Positions 45,471 through 55,266 of a DNA stretch of 64,000 bases are shown piece after piece (position 1 is the stretch's first letter; the number at the start of each line of letters is the position of its first letter). The notes under the pieces were generated by a model. The model searched no databases and was not told where the DNA came from. It worked only from the letters and a program-made list of their open reading frames with translations. Position numbers and translations under genes: made by a program. The DNA comes from Telopea speciosissima (taxonomy: Eukaryota; Streptophyta; Magnoliopsida; Proteales; Proteaceae), in assembly GCF_018873765.1 (NCBI RefSeq), contig NC_057925.1:5219568-5283567 (forward strand). The letters run 5' to 3'.

Positions 45471-45477
45471 GTTTTTG

Positions 45478-45644
45478 AGAGAAAGAATGCCACCCGGTCA
45501 CATAGTGCACGTCGCCCCTGTGCCCTGATACAGGGGTGCATGAAATAATTGTTGCACCTCTGATCATTTCTAGGGTTTTAGAGAGATTTGACGATCATTT
45601 TGTGCGCCCTTGAGTCAAGGCACAGGGGGTGGGTTCTATTTCCC
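45478..45644. mobile_element. Foldback MITE, GGGAAAGAACGC family
   Basis: The left arm GAGAGAAAGAATGCCACCCGG and right end GGGTGGGTTCTATTTCCC bracket internal words shared with the 61-kb copies (ATCATTTCTAGGG, CACAGGGG). Confidence 0.55.
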
Positions 45645-45839
45645 ATAATTGTTTGAAGAAATGGGTCCAAATCATGGAAATTTAGCATTGAAGTTAGGCT
45701 TTTTTTTTTTAAAATTAGATGGGCTCAAAGCCCATATTGTTTAAGTGGTAGGTGAAGTGATCCCCTTTCACCCATCTTCCTTCCAAATCAATTCAAAACC
45801 CAATCAATTTTGTTACAACACAAGGCAATTAATCCATTC

Positions 45840-45843
<4 letters not shown>

Positions 45844-45914
<71 letters not shown>
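45844..45914. repeat. (AG)n microsatellite
   Basis: About 35 uninterrupted AG repeats. It lies about 150 bp beyond the 3' end of BAHD gene 3. Confidence 0.97.
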
Positions 45915-45917
<3 letters not shown>

Positions 45918-46062
45918 ATTTTATATTAAAATAGGGTCCATAAATGATATCAAACGATCAAGGTCGTTTTCTATCGTGTTTCATGCATGCCTGCATGAAT
46001 TGGACAAGTCATTGTGTTTTGCCATACATTTTTATAAAACTTCCACAAGGATGACCTTTGGC

Positions 46063-47487
46063 TTAGAGAAGGGAGCGAGGGGCTGAGGGCCACAATAAAG
46101 AATGCTCATAACTCATAGCATTAAACCCATCAACAAACACAGAAATAAAGGCATTCATTTCTTGTCTGTCGAGAACCAAATCAAACTCAATCCCACCATC
46201 TACATTAACATTAGAGCTCTCTTTCAAAAACATGGCTCCTGTTCTATCATTAGATGCCATTTCCACCTTCTTTGGCTTCCCAAACCCAAAATCTGTCTTG
46301 TAATACCCAAATTCTGGTGACCCAGCAGCAGCCAAAATTCGACCAGACTCCAATTCCAACAACTCTGAAACGCTATGCTCCATGCCTCTCAAAATTCCTT
46401 TATCCATCATCTCATGAACCACATCTCTTATCAACTGTGCTGCTACCACTACTCCTCCTCTCATCAAATTAGTCTTTTCTGCAATCACCACACAAGGTCT
46501 GACGCAATTACCCAAATATGTTTTTGGAATTGGAGGGTCCAGCCGAACCCTGCAGTCCACGTTAAACACAAAGCGAGTCATGTTGTTAGTCTTGGACACT
46601 CCTGCTTTTGCTTCTGCTTTAAGCAAACAAATCCAAGTGTAAGCACAAATCACCATCAATGTTGATGGAGGAATTGATTGTTTTTGTGTAATTTGTTCAT
46701 CTTTCTTGTATTGAGCCAAGAACCAATCCTTGAGTCTCCTACAACTCGGTTCATTTACCTTGAATGTAGCTCGAACCATATTGGGTTGGAGTTCGATATC
46801 CATCACTCTTAATCTTCGATTCCCCGAACCCATGAATCTATCCAACTCGTCCAAGAATAGCTTTAAGATGCCCTCGTCGTCGTGCTCCTCGATCACAGTC
46901 TTATCCAAGAATGGTAGGGATTCAGGTAAGAGAGATGAAGCTCCTAACTTGGAGATCGTAGCCCATGTCCTCATGAAGTGGGCGAATCCTCTTCCATCAC
47001 AAATCGAATGGAGATGTGTGGCCCCGATACAAAAGCCATTATTTGGGAAAACGGTGACTTGTATTGCTAATATGGGGACAATGTATTCAGATGTAGGCAA
47101 AGGAGGCACGAGTGGACGTGATTCTAAGGCGTCTTTTGGATGATTAACAGAGAGATGATTGAAGTCTGCGTCGGACTCAGCAACGGTGAAAGAGACCGAT
47201 ATCATGGGCTGGTTGGGTTCATAAGGCCATGAGAGATTTCCCGAGAAAGGGTAGAAGTGGATGAGAGTGCAAGAGAGTGAGTGTTTGAGGTGGGGAAGGA
47301 GAGAGTGAGTGAATTGAGATATTGGGTAGGGGAAATCATAGAAAAATAGAAATTCCACAGGTGGTAATGGTAACCAATGTATGTCGAAGAAGGTGAGAGG
47401 GAGAGCGGAGGAAGTCGGCGCGACGGAGCCCTTTGGTGGGCCGATTTTGCACTGGTCGAGAAGCTTCACCGGTTTGAATGGAGCCAT
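46063..47487 (-). CDS. BAHD acyltransferase 3
   Basis: Single exon, 474 aa, ATG complement at 47485-47487 (MAPFKPVK). Motifs: HxxxD as H160-S-I-C-D164, YLGNC, DFGFG at about 399. Compared with genes 1 and 2 it lacks six residues after position 96: the segment CYTEGD between PMI and SVSFTVAESD, an in-frame 18-bp loss. This lies between the conserved N-terminal strands and HxxxD, so it may or may not affect folding. The rest is intact. Closest in the window to gene 1 and the 37.5-kb pseudogene, which share its C-terminal PRSLL tail. A TATATA at 47551-47556 lies about 64 bp upstream and could be the TATA box. Expected role: cytosolic acyl-CoA-dependent acylation of a phenolic or flavonoid glycoside. 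Confidence 0.88.
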   Translation of the reverse strand: MAPFKPVKLLDQCKIGPPKGSVAPTSSALPLTFFDIHWLPLPPVEFLFFYDFPYPISQFTHSLLPHLKHSLSCTLIHFYPFSGNLSWPYEPNQPMISVSFTVAESDADFNHLSVNHPKDALESRPLVPPLPTSEYIVPILAIQVTVFPNNGFCIGATHLHSICDGRGFAHFMRTWATISKLGASSLLPESLPFLDKTVIEEHDDEGILKLFLDELDRFMGSGNRRLRVMDIELQPNMVRATFKVNEPSCRRLKDWFLAQYKKDEQITQKQSIPPSTLMVICAYTWICLLKAEAKAGVSKTNNMTRFVFNVDCRVRLDPPIPKTYLGNCVRPCVVIAEKTNLMRGGVVVAAQLIRDVVHEMMDKGILRGMEHSVSELLELESGRILAAAGSPEFGYYKTDFGFGKPKKVEMASNDRTGAMFLKESSNVNVDGGIEFDLVLDRQEMNAFISVFVDGFNAMSYEHSLLWPSAPRSLL

Positions 47488-48039
47488 GAAGGTGATGATC
47501 TGAAGGAAACGAAGGGGAAAGGTTCTGGTTGGGGCAGATTAAGGAAGCTGTATATAAAGGAATATAAAGCATAACAATATCCAAATCAAATATAGCCTTT
47601 CAAATGTTCAAACTGTTACGACTCTTTCACGCATGCTGCATGGAATCCAATCCAAATGTAGCCATCTTTGGTGTGCTCAGCAGAAAAAGAAGCTCACAAT
47701 GTCACCGAGTCCAATGCGTGCAAGATAATCTGATAATAAAATAAAATAAAAGAAAAAAAAAAGAAAAATAATAAGGAGAGAGAGAGTGGAAGAGAGAAAA
47801 ATTTGGGTTTAGGCGAAGCCTGACGTCGCGGCGTAAATCCTCTTCTCAAGATAAATCTAGAGAAAATTTAAGATAATTCATTCCGCCTTTCATTACGTCT
47901 GCTTGCATATTTAATTAGAAAAACATCCTAAGATAACTACCTGTATAAGTAAGTAGTCCACTTCCATAATAACTCATATCACTTACTAATAACTACTCCC
48001 CACAACTTAACATTGATAACTCCTAACCCGAAAACAAAT
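47488..48039. other. Intergenic upstream of BAHD gene 3
   Basis: The first 100 bp resemble the upstream flank of BAHD gene 1 (shared GATCTGAAGGAA-type sequence and AACAATATC(T/C)AAATCAAA). The rest is A-rich and unrecognised. Confidence 0.45.
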
Positions 48040-48870
48040 TCTTGCTCAATGACATCTTGCTTTTGTTGATGATCTTGTGATCTTCACGAAGGCAAATGCT
48101 TGCTCAGTGACATCTATTGCTGCCTTTATCTCATCCTTTGCAGCTATTTCAGGACTTTATGTGAACAAACTATATTTCTTTTGTTCTTGAATGACATTTA
48201 TGATGGGGAGGTCTATCTTAGGTTCTCGAAGGGTTCCTTCTCAGTTAAATATTTCGGCCTTCCCCTCATTTTAGTTAAACTCACTGCCCACTACTGTGAT
48301 AATCTTCGGAAAAAACTTCAATTGTAGAAAGCTAAATTCTTGTCCTACGTTGGTAGCTTGGAACTGGTAAAGTCAGTCATGCAGAGTTCCTATATCTATT
48401 GGATAGGCATTTTTGGGCTACCCTAATCTATCATCTAGAGAGTGAAATCCATGATGAGCGCCTTTTGTGGAAGGGCACATATAATAATAAATTGCTCTAT
48501 ACCATTAGTTGGGAGTCAGTGTGCCTTCCCAAACAAGAGGGGGCCTTGGGTTGAGAATAATCAAATAAGTGAATATTGCAGGTATCTTGAAGCTCACTTG
48601 GAAATTGGATTTGAAAAGAAAGAGTTTAAGGGTTGACTTAAATGTATTCTAGATAACTCAAGCGTGACTCTATCTGGACAGTTTCTCATCCCTTAGATAC
48701 TTCCTGGCCTTCGCATAAGATCCTGATGTATAGACATCTGGAATCTCAGGTTATCATGACTAAGTTGGTTGATGGTAATTCCACTTCTTTATGACTAGAG
48801 ACGACACCCCTTGGGAGTACTTCAAGAATTACATCCCTAGGCATAGTTCATATTATGGGTAGTAATGATA
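48040..48870 (+). pseudogene. LINE reverse transcriptase remnant
   Basis: Pieces of a plant L1-type LINE RT in several frames. FVDDLVIFTKANACS (48061 on) is the RT active-site region with its aspartate pair. FSVKYFGLPLILVKL follows near 48235, and later pieces near 48470-48560 resemble the C-terminal RT region (words like PKQEGGLGLR). Frameshifts and stops are frequent. The 5' half of the element is missing, as usual for LINE copies. Confidence 0.7.
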
Positions 48871-48934
48871 TAGTCTTTATTTACCAAAAAAAAATAAAAA
48901 TGATATAGTCATTATCAACTCAAGCTTTCCTCCA

Positions 48935-49125
48935 ACAATTTGGATGCTCTACTGCCGAGCTGTCCAGTAGGACCCTATTGCCAAGATACAGCAAGGCGGT
49001 AAATGATCGCCTTACCTCCACTCAGGCAAGGCACTCGGGTAGGGATAAAGCGGTTATTCCCCACCTTGCTGTGTCTTGACAGTAAGGTACTGTCGAGCAG
49101 CTCGGCAGTAGAGGATTAGGGTCCT
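48935..49125. mobile_element. Foldback MITE (TCCTCTACTGCCGAGC family)
   Basis: The left arm GATGCTCTACTGCCGAGCTG and right arm CAGCTCGGCAGTAGAGGAT are inverse copies, and inner parts pair as well (CAGCAAGG / CCTTGCTG). A second family member is at 63282-63452. Confidence 0.75.
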
Positions 49126-49797
49126 TCCTCCAACCGTGCAGTCAATCTTTAGTGGCGGTTTTAAAATTACCACAACTTTTATATCAAATTAGTAATATAT
49201 TTTCGTTTATCAAAAAAAAAAAAAGTAATTTATTTTTATTATTTAAAAATCTAGATTACCACTACCTTTAGCGGCACTATTAATATATTTTTTTTGTCGT
49301 CTTTTCCACATAAGATAAAAAATTATTAAAATACATGTGTACATTTAGCGATGGTAGATAACCGACGCTAATAGTAAAAAACTTTATTCAAAATATTTAT
49401 AAATAGTGGTGGAAATTTAAATACCGCTGCTGTTTATTAATGAATAGTGGTAGAAATTTAAATGCAGTTGCTATTTATTTATAAAGGCTAAAATGTAGCA
49501 GTTCGTGCGTAAAAATAGCTAGATGGTCCGTTCTTCAATTCATTATTGTTGATTTAAGTCCATCCAATCTCAGCCATTGAATTACTAACCTAAGACCGGC
49601 GGGGACCGTATTCTCTCTCTCTCTCTACCCTGCCCTCTCCCCTCTGCAACTCTGCTAGTGCTCACCCCATCTCCTTCCCTCGCCCTATACCATTTCAGTC
49701 CCCTTCCCCGCCATCTCTCTCCCCCCTCCCGCCTCTCCATATCCCTCTTTCCTCCCCCCCCCCCCCCCACTCTTCTCCAGCGTCCCAGTCGGGTATT
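49126..49797. other. Intergenic with inverted A/T-rich words and C/T-rich leader
   Basis: 49140-49500 holds repeated phrases on the pattern (A)GTGGTAGAAATTTAAAT, an old repeat. From 49615 the sequence is strongly C/T-rich up to the ATG at 49798, which could be a 5' leader. Confidence 0.4.
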
Positions 49798-50028
49798 ATG
49801 GCCCCGTGCAGTTCTGTGGCAGCAACTGCATCCGGCAGAGGCTCAGCGGTGGTGGAGAAGGCAGATCCGATGGGTTTGGTGTTGGCGAAAGTAGAAGCAA
49901 CCATGTTGAGGTTTTACACGAACGACACCCCGAGCTTGAAGATCACTCCCCTCTGCGTCATCGGCTTCGTCACCGCTGTCCACGTCTTTGTCAAGCTCTA
50001 TCGTTACAGAAATGGTCCTGGAGCTTGA
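49798..50028 (+). CDS. Sec61-beta-like short protein, possibly a pseudogene
   Basis: A 76-aa ORF with no intron. Its second half (MLRFYTNDTPSLKITP ... HVFVKLYRYR) follows the pattern of the C-terminal tail-anchor region of plant Sec61 beta, the small subunit of the ER protein-translocation channel. The Ala/Gly/Ser-rich N-terminus also fits. The membrane segment (LCVIGFVTAVHVFV) looks shorter than normal by around eight residues, and extra residues follow the usual end. This may be a decayed or processed copy. No partner genes are nearby. Confidence 0.55.
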   Translation: MAPCSSVAATASGRGSAVVEKADPMGLVLAKVEATMLRFYTNDTPSLKITPLCVIGFVTAVHVFVKLYRYRNGPGA

Positions 50029-50514
50029 TTTCTAATTTCTTGCTCCCCACCTCTTCCAATTCTTTCCATCTTCTTCAACTTTAGGCAGTTAATTTTCTTT
50101 CAATGGACTGATATAATCCCACCCCTTCTTTAATGTTGTTTTCGACAATCTCATCCCCCAGAGTCTTAGTCGCCATTTCTTGTTTTTGCACGTAATTTAT
50201 TGGAAATCAATCAATCCAGTTTCACATTTCATTCAACCTTCTCTACACTGGGGAAGAGTCGTCGGTGGCTCGTCGCCGCCTTCTTTCTCTTATCAGGTAC
50301 AGTTAGATCCCTTTAAAATGTTTTACCATAACAGCCGAGAACCAGTGTCTCTGAAAATTCAAATAACGGTATATATTAATCTTTTACTAAATCTACGGTT
50401 ACAATTAAAGATAAGTGAATTAGGTTGGGGGTTCGTACGTTCTGCTACCACCCACTCTATTTATAAATAGTAGCAATGTTTAAAGGGAAAGGTTTCGTAC
50501 ACGGTTTACAAACT

Positions 50515-50536
50515 TCCCCCCCCCCCCCCCCCCCCC
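50515..50536. repeat. Poly-C run
   Basis: About 20 C residues followed by T-rich sequence. Further C-rich runs lie at 50590-50615 and 49756-49769. Run lengths like these are prone to assembly error. Confidence 0.85.
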
Positions 50537-50688
50537 TTTTTTGCTTTTTGTAATTTTATTCTTTCCTTCACCCTTTTCTCTCCTTCTTCCCCCCTCTCCC
50601 CCCCCACCCCCCCCAACGACAGACAATCCTCTAGCTCTCGATTCAGTCGCCGGCGTTCTAATCTTTGGCTGCCAACCACAGTTGTGAT

Positions 50689-51640
50689 TTACTCATGATC
50701 GGCTGGTGCTAGTGAAAGGATGGGGTGATGCAAAGACAATATTCCCAGTGTTGAGCGCTTCGTCCACATGCCTACAAAATGGATTGCTTTGTCCTCAACT
50801 ACCTCGATCATTGTCTCTGGAGTCCCTGCTACCGTTGAGCCAAAACTTGCCGTGGGATGGGAGTAAGAGGATGTTCTCTCCTCCAGCAGCAGCAGCTGCA
50901 ACACGGACAATGTCGCCTTTCCGGATGTCGTTACAGTATTCTTACTCAGTCCTCTGCTTTTTCCGATCTTAGTAGAGGGGTTATTGTTGGGTATGAAGGG
51001 AAAAGAAGATGGACCACCGGCACCAGCAATGTCTGAAGAACAGGGGTCCTTTAATGGAGGTCCAGAGAGACCTAGGTTCCCAATGAAGGCCGTAGGTCCT
51101 CTGTTCACGAGAGCACCACTCTGAGGTATCGGGCCGCTTAGATTGTTGTAAGAAAGATCGATGTAAACCTTCTCTGGAAGATTCCCAAGGCTGGATGGGA
51201 CTGAACCACTGAACAAATTATGAGACAGATCAACAGTTCCTTGCAAGCTCGAGAGATTACCTATGTCTCTAGGAATGGAACCGCTCAACTTATTGAATGA
51301 AAGATTGAGTTTTTCCAGAGCAGTACCAAACCCAGATGGCAAAGAACCAGTGAAATTGTTTTGGCTGAAATCGAGGAATCTCAATCTCTTGCACTGAATT
51401 AACGAAGAGGGTAACGACCCATTCAAAAAATTCTGCGACAAATCTAAGGTCTGAAGGTAACTAAGCTTGCCAATATCAGGAGGAATAGACCCAGATAAAG
51501 CATTTCCGTAAAGAATCAAACTTTGGAGTCCCTGCACATTAAACAAGCCAAGGGGCAAGCTCCCATAGAACTTATTGTTCGCAAGATTGACATGCCGGAG
51601 CGCACTGAGGGGTTCAAGAGCATAAGGAAGAAACCCAACA
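50689..51640 (-). pseudogene. LRR receptor-like kinase ectodomain fragment (ZAR1-like)
   Basis: Minus strand from about 51640: at least five leucine-rich repeats of the plant LxxLDLSxNxxxGxIP type ([50 protein letters not shown]). The conserved cap [20 protein letters not shown] and a juxtamembrane GLSKNTV follow. Homology then stops at about 50950 where the transmembrane helix should begin, and an unrelated reading frame runs to a stop at 50689. The N-terminal part is also missing; the upstream end lies at a poly-G tract (51654 on). The kinase domain is absent, so this is a gene fragment. The LRR stretch is open and well conserved, pointing to a recent copy. Confidence 0.85.
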
Positions 51641-51653
51641 AAAAGGGAAAGGG

Positions 51654-51672
51654 GTGGGGGGGGGGGGGGGGG
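51654..51672. repeat. Poly-G run at pseudogene border
   Basis: A long G run abuts the upstream limit of the LRR fragment. It is a possible breakpoint or assembly-sensitive site. Confidence 0.85.
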
Positions 51673-51679
51673 AGAAGTT

Positions 51680-53040
51680 TCATCTTTTTTGTTTTTGGGG
51701 GGAAAAGTTCCCCATATTTAAAATACTACTTCTATTTGAGATAAAATATTATTATTCTATTAATTTATATAAGGGCAAGAGATCTCAACTTGGTCGCATG
51801 GTCTATACTTCTATAAAACATAGTTGGAAAATTAGGTTTTGATTGGAGTGAGTCGTCCGAGTCGAGTCAAAATTTTGGAAAACCTCGTCAAACGTCGTGT
51901 ACACTAGGTCATGGTAAAAAAATGGAGATTGGGTCATAAATCATCCAAGTCAAATCCAACTTGGTAATTTTACTCAAGTCATGACAAATTCGACAAATAT
52001 TGTTGATTTTTAGAAAACCATAAAACCAATTCACTTAGAAGCTGAGTTGAGTAAAATAGTAAATCTATATTCTAAAACAATAAGAAACCCTCAACTCTTC
52101 GACTCCCTTCTCGTTCAATGGTGAACTCAAAATGCAATGATCTATTATGATTCTTTGATTTTTCCCCTAGTTTTCCCATATTTTTTTCTTCTGAATTTTT
52201 ACTAATTTATACATATTTATTGCATTACAAAATAAAAAAATGTGACTTGTTTTGACAGGGAATAACAAGGGCGAGTCACCAGTTTTTTCTAAAAGACAAG
52301 TCGAGTCATGGCACAATGAGGTGGGTGACGGGTCACTTATAAAGGTCGCGTGATTCAAAAAAAAAATTTCCTTATAAAAATGAAAACATATTGGAGGATT
52401 AATAGGAGTCTTTCCTAAATTTAACGGTCTAATAATTTCGAATTTTCAGGGGATTTGTATTTTTGGCGCGAGTTTTTAGGAGTTTCAAAAAATGGGAGAA
52501 AGAGTCAAGTGAATCAGAGACGGAAGAAAATAAAATGGAGACTTCATAGCAGATTTGAGAGAATGTGGAAAGAATGGAGCCACCTCATCTACTCTGTTCC
52601 GACAAATAAAGCTCCTCTCCAGCTTTTTTCTCTCCTTATATGATAAGACCTGGCGTTGCCTTACCCCTGTTCTCATTGCTATTGTTCGATCAGGTCCAGT
52701 TCATATCTTCGGTAAATAGTGTTTCAGAGCAATCTCCAGGTACTCTCTCTCTCTCTCTCTCTCTCTGCCCAAAAAAAATTGCTACTTAATAAGCAATTGC
52801 GCAGGGAGAACAAAGCCTAACTGTAAACACTCTTTAAAATTTTGCTTTATATACACAATTTTTAGAAATTTTAAAATTTTGCTTTACATACACAATGTTT
52901 AGAAATTTTAAGTTTGGTTGAGATGCTTGGTCCCGTGTTGAAAATTATCTGATTTTGTTGTTGTTATCATCAATGACAGCTAAAAGATTGAATAATTCTT
53001 CTCTGCTTCTCCATACTCTTGTCCTATTCTCTGCCACAAG
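51680..53040. other. Intergenic, no supported gene
   Basis: A/T-rich, with dispersed AGTCGAGTCA-type words at 51840-52360. A CT microsatellite is at 52741-52766. A 62-codon frame at 52455-52640 is not recognised. Confidence 0.35.
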
Positions 53041-53059
53041 CCAGGTTAGAGGGCGGGCC

Positions 53060-53408
53060 TTTGTGCAATAGTAAAGGTTGCTCCGTTGTGATCAAGTGGT
53101 CACGGGTTCGAGTCTAGAAACAATCTCTCTGTGAAAGCAAGGGTAAGACTGGGTATATTATGGAATCGTTATCCCCTCCAATTCGCTGCCCCCTCCAATT
53201 CCTCCAATTCTTCACATGGGGGCGGAAATGAACACCCTACTCCCTGTCGGAAAACATTGCCCAAGGTGGGATCCACTCCCCCCTATTAGAAGAATTGGAG
53301 GAATTGGAGGTGCCCGCGAATTCAAGGTGATAATTATTCGTATATTATGACCCTTCTTAGACCCTGCAGTGGCAGGAGCCTCGTGCACAGGGTTGCCCTG
53401 TTTTTTGT
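53060..53408 (+). mobile_element. Au-type SINE split by a MITE
   Basis: The SINE head has a Pol III box-B-like GGTTCGAGTC (about 53105-53114) after AGTGGTCACG. The body CTCTCTGTGAAAGCAAGGG is followed, after the insertion, by TATTATGACCC...GACCCTGCAGTGGCAGGAGC and a T-rich end. This is the layout of the tRNA-derived Au SINE family of plants. The interruption is at about 53158-53340. Confidence 0.8.
53161..53343. mobile_element. Palindromic MITE inside SINE
   Basis: Near its ends lie inverse repeats: CCTCCAATTCCTCCAATTCT at the left and AGAATTGGAGGAATTGGAGG at the right. SINE sequence resumes immediately after. TATTA occurs at both junctions and may be the target duplication. Confidence 0.72.
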
Positions 53409-54200
53409 TTTAAGCCAGGTTGGATGTGAACTTCTAGAATTCTTTTAGTATGGTAGATTAATGTGAAGGAAGCTAAGATCTAATACGGTCTTCCCTGGCC
53501 AGTTCACACCGATAACTAAGAAAGAGAATATGAAGAAGCTTCTTGATGATGGAAGGAGAAGCACGTTTCATCATTCCTGTTATCCACCATCTCAAAATAC
53601 AGAATCAGGGATCAAATCGGTCCCTTCCGATACTAATCTGGAATCGGTTCCAAAACCCTAAAATCGGCCTTCAGATCTGAAAACTCGGCAATTCTAAGGT
53701 TTCTTGGCATAAATTGGCCATGTCGAATTTGGCAAATTCCAATCCGAATTGGTCGATTCCCAATTTTTGAAACCGTATTGTAACCCTTCCAGTCATGAAT
53801 AGCAAGAGGTTTTAGGACTCTCCTCAGAACTTCAGATTGATGGGCAAGTAGCGGTTATCTATGCTGACGATTCCTTAACCCTATTAGCTGATGTGATTTA
53901 GGAGTCTGCTGGGTTATGGATGCTTGAGCACTAGAGAGTCTTTTTGTCCTTTTCTTGTGGTGTAAGCCCTTTGGGGGTTTGTCTTTTCAATAAACAAAAT
54001 ATTACACGTCCAAAAAAAAGAAAGAGATTTTAGCCTATAAGAGAAGTAAATGTAGGAGTTTTGTGGTGATAAAAATGGTGGCTTCAATGGAGATCTGTGG
54101 GAATACAAAGTCAGGCGTCTCTGGAGAGGTTTACTATGAAATAGGGGCCTTGTTGCTTTCGATCAGTTTGAAAGATGTCCAACAAAAGTTAGTGCCAAAA
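53409..54200. other. Intergenic, no supported gene
   Basis: 53580-53780 is dense in AATCGG/CCGATT words and probably an old element. Nothing else is recognised. Confidence 0.35.
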
Positions 54201-54722
54201 AGAGATGAGATGATTTGGGGGAAAGATTATGACTTGTATCTAATGAGACAAACAATTTTATTTATAAATAGAAAAGAGAATATTCTAGAATGGTCACAAG
54301 AAAGAATTACCTCTATTGACAGTTCTACCCTTGTACCCATATTACAACATTCCCCCTTAAGTTGATGCATAGATATTGCATATGCCCAACTTGCACACAA
54401 GAGGATGAAACAATTTACTATTTTACCACTTAGTAAAAACATCAGCTAACTGGTTTCCAGACTTTTAACAAACGGAGTGCTAATCAATCCCTCTTCCAAC
54501 TTCTCTTTGATTAAATAATGGTCAATCTCCACATGCTTTGTGGGATCATGCTGGACTAGGTTGTGAGCAATACTGATAGCAGATTTATTATTGCAGTAAA
54601 GCATCATAGGCAAGGAAGCATGAATAACCAAGTCTTTCAATAGTCTTTGAAGTCACATTAACTTACAAATGCCATGTGACATGGCGCGAAATTCAGATTC
54701 AACACTAGACCTCACAGCTGTA
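54200..54722 (-). pseudogene. Copia pol 3' end (RNase H) with PPT and LTR start
   Basis: Minus strand from 54722: SSVESEFRAMSHGIC, then LVIHASLPMMLYCNNKSAIS and HDPTKHVEIDHYLIKEKL, the RNase H region of plant copia elements, with frameshifts. It continues to a purine tract AAGGGGGA (about 54352-54359) and an LTR start TGTTGTAATATGG at 54349. Only this 3' portion is present. Confidence 0.85.
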
Positions 54723-55266
54723 AGTGTAACAAGTTCAAACTCACAGAATCACTCACATGAAGACTCCTCCGCTGAGAAGACTTCTCAAACGTTATCAAAA
54801 GTGTTGGAACACACCATCCTTATACTCCTTCCATTATCACTACAGAGAATTTGTATTTTTGCGTTGAACTGGGTGGGAACAAAAATGTGAAAAAATTGAA
54901 AGCAGATGAAGACCTCACTCTTGTGGTGCATCATATAAAGCTAGGTAACCCAGGTATGACAATCAATGAAAGAAACAAAAATGCCTCCTCCATAGGGCCC
55001 TCAATGAATCCTAGACCTAAGGAAACATAAAAAAGTCAGCTGGGAAAAGTTAGAGATTCTTATTTAAGAGCTGAAAAAGTGGTTGTAGCCTTAAATTATC
55101 TCTCTCCCCACCCCCCCTTTTCTCTAAACTAACCAGCTCTTAGTTCAAAAGGTATATCGTATCCCTGAATAATTCTCCTCTATTTTTATTGCTTGTGGTG
55201 GTCATGGTATATTATATTTCATCTTCCATGAATGTGTGTTTGTTCTGTTTTGTATAGAAGAAGAAG
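54723..55266. other. Upstream region of the aldo-keto reductase gene
   Basis: No gene seen. A T-rich tract precedes the start codon. I cannot place a confident TATA box. Confidence 0.4.

Noticed and set aside
48848-48912. ATGATATAGTC direct repeat around an A-rich run as LINE target duplication
   Set aside because: The repeat is short and the A-run lies between the two copies with little LINE sequence attached; the LINE 5' end and a matching upstream copy were not found.
53580-53790. Another hAT-like element with AATCGG words (similar at 5540-5630 and 35990-36140)
   Set aside because: Word similarity is suggestive, but neither inverted ends nor target duplications could be located.
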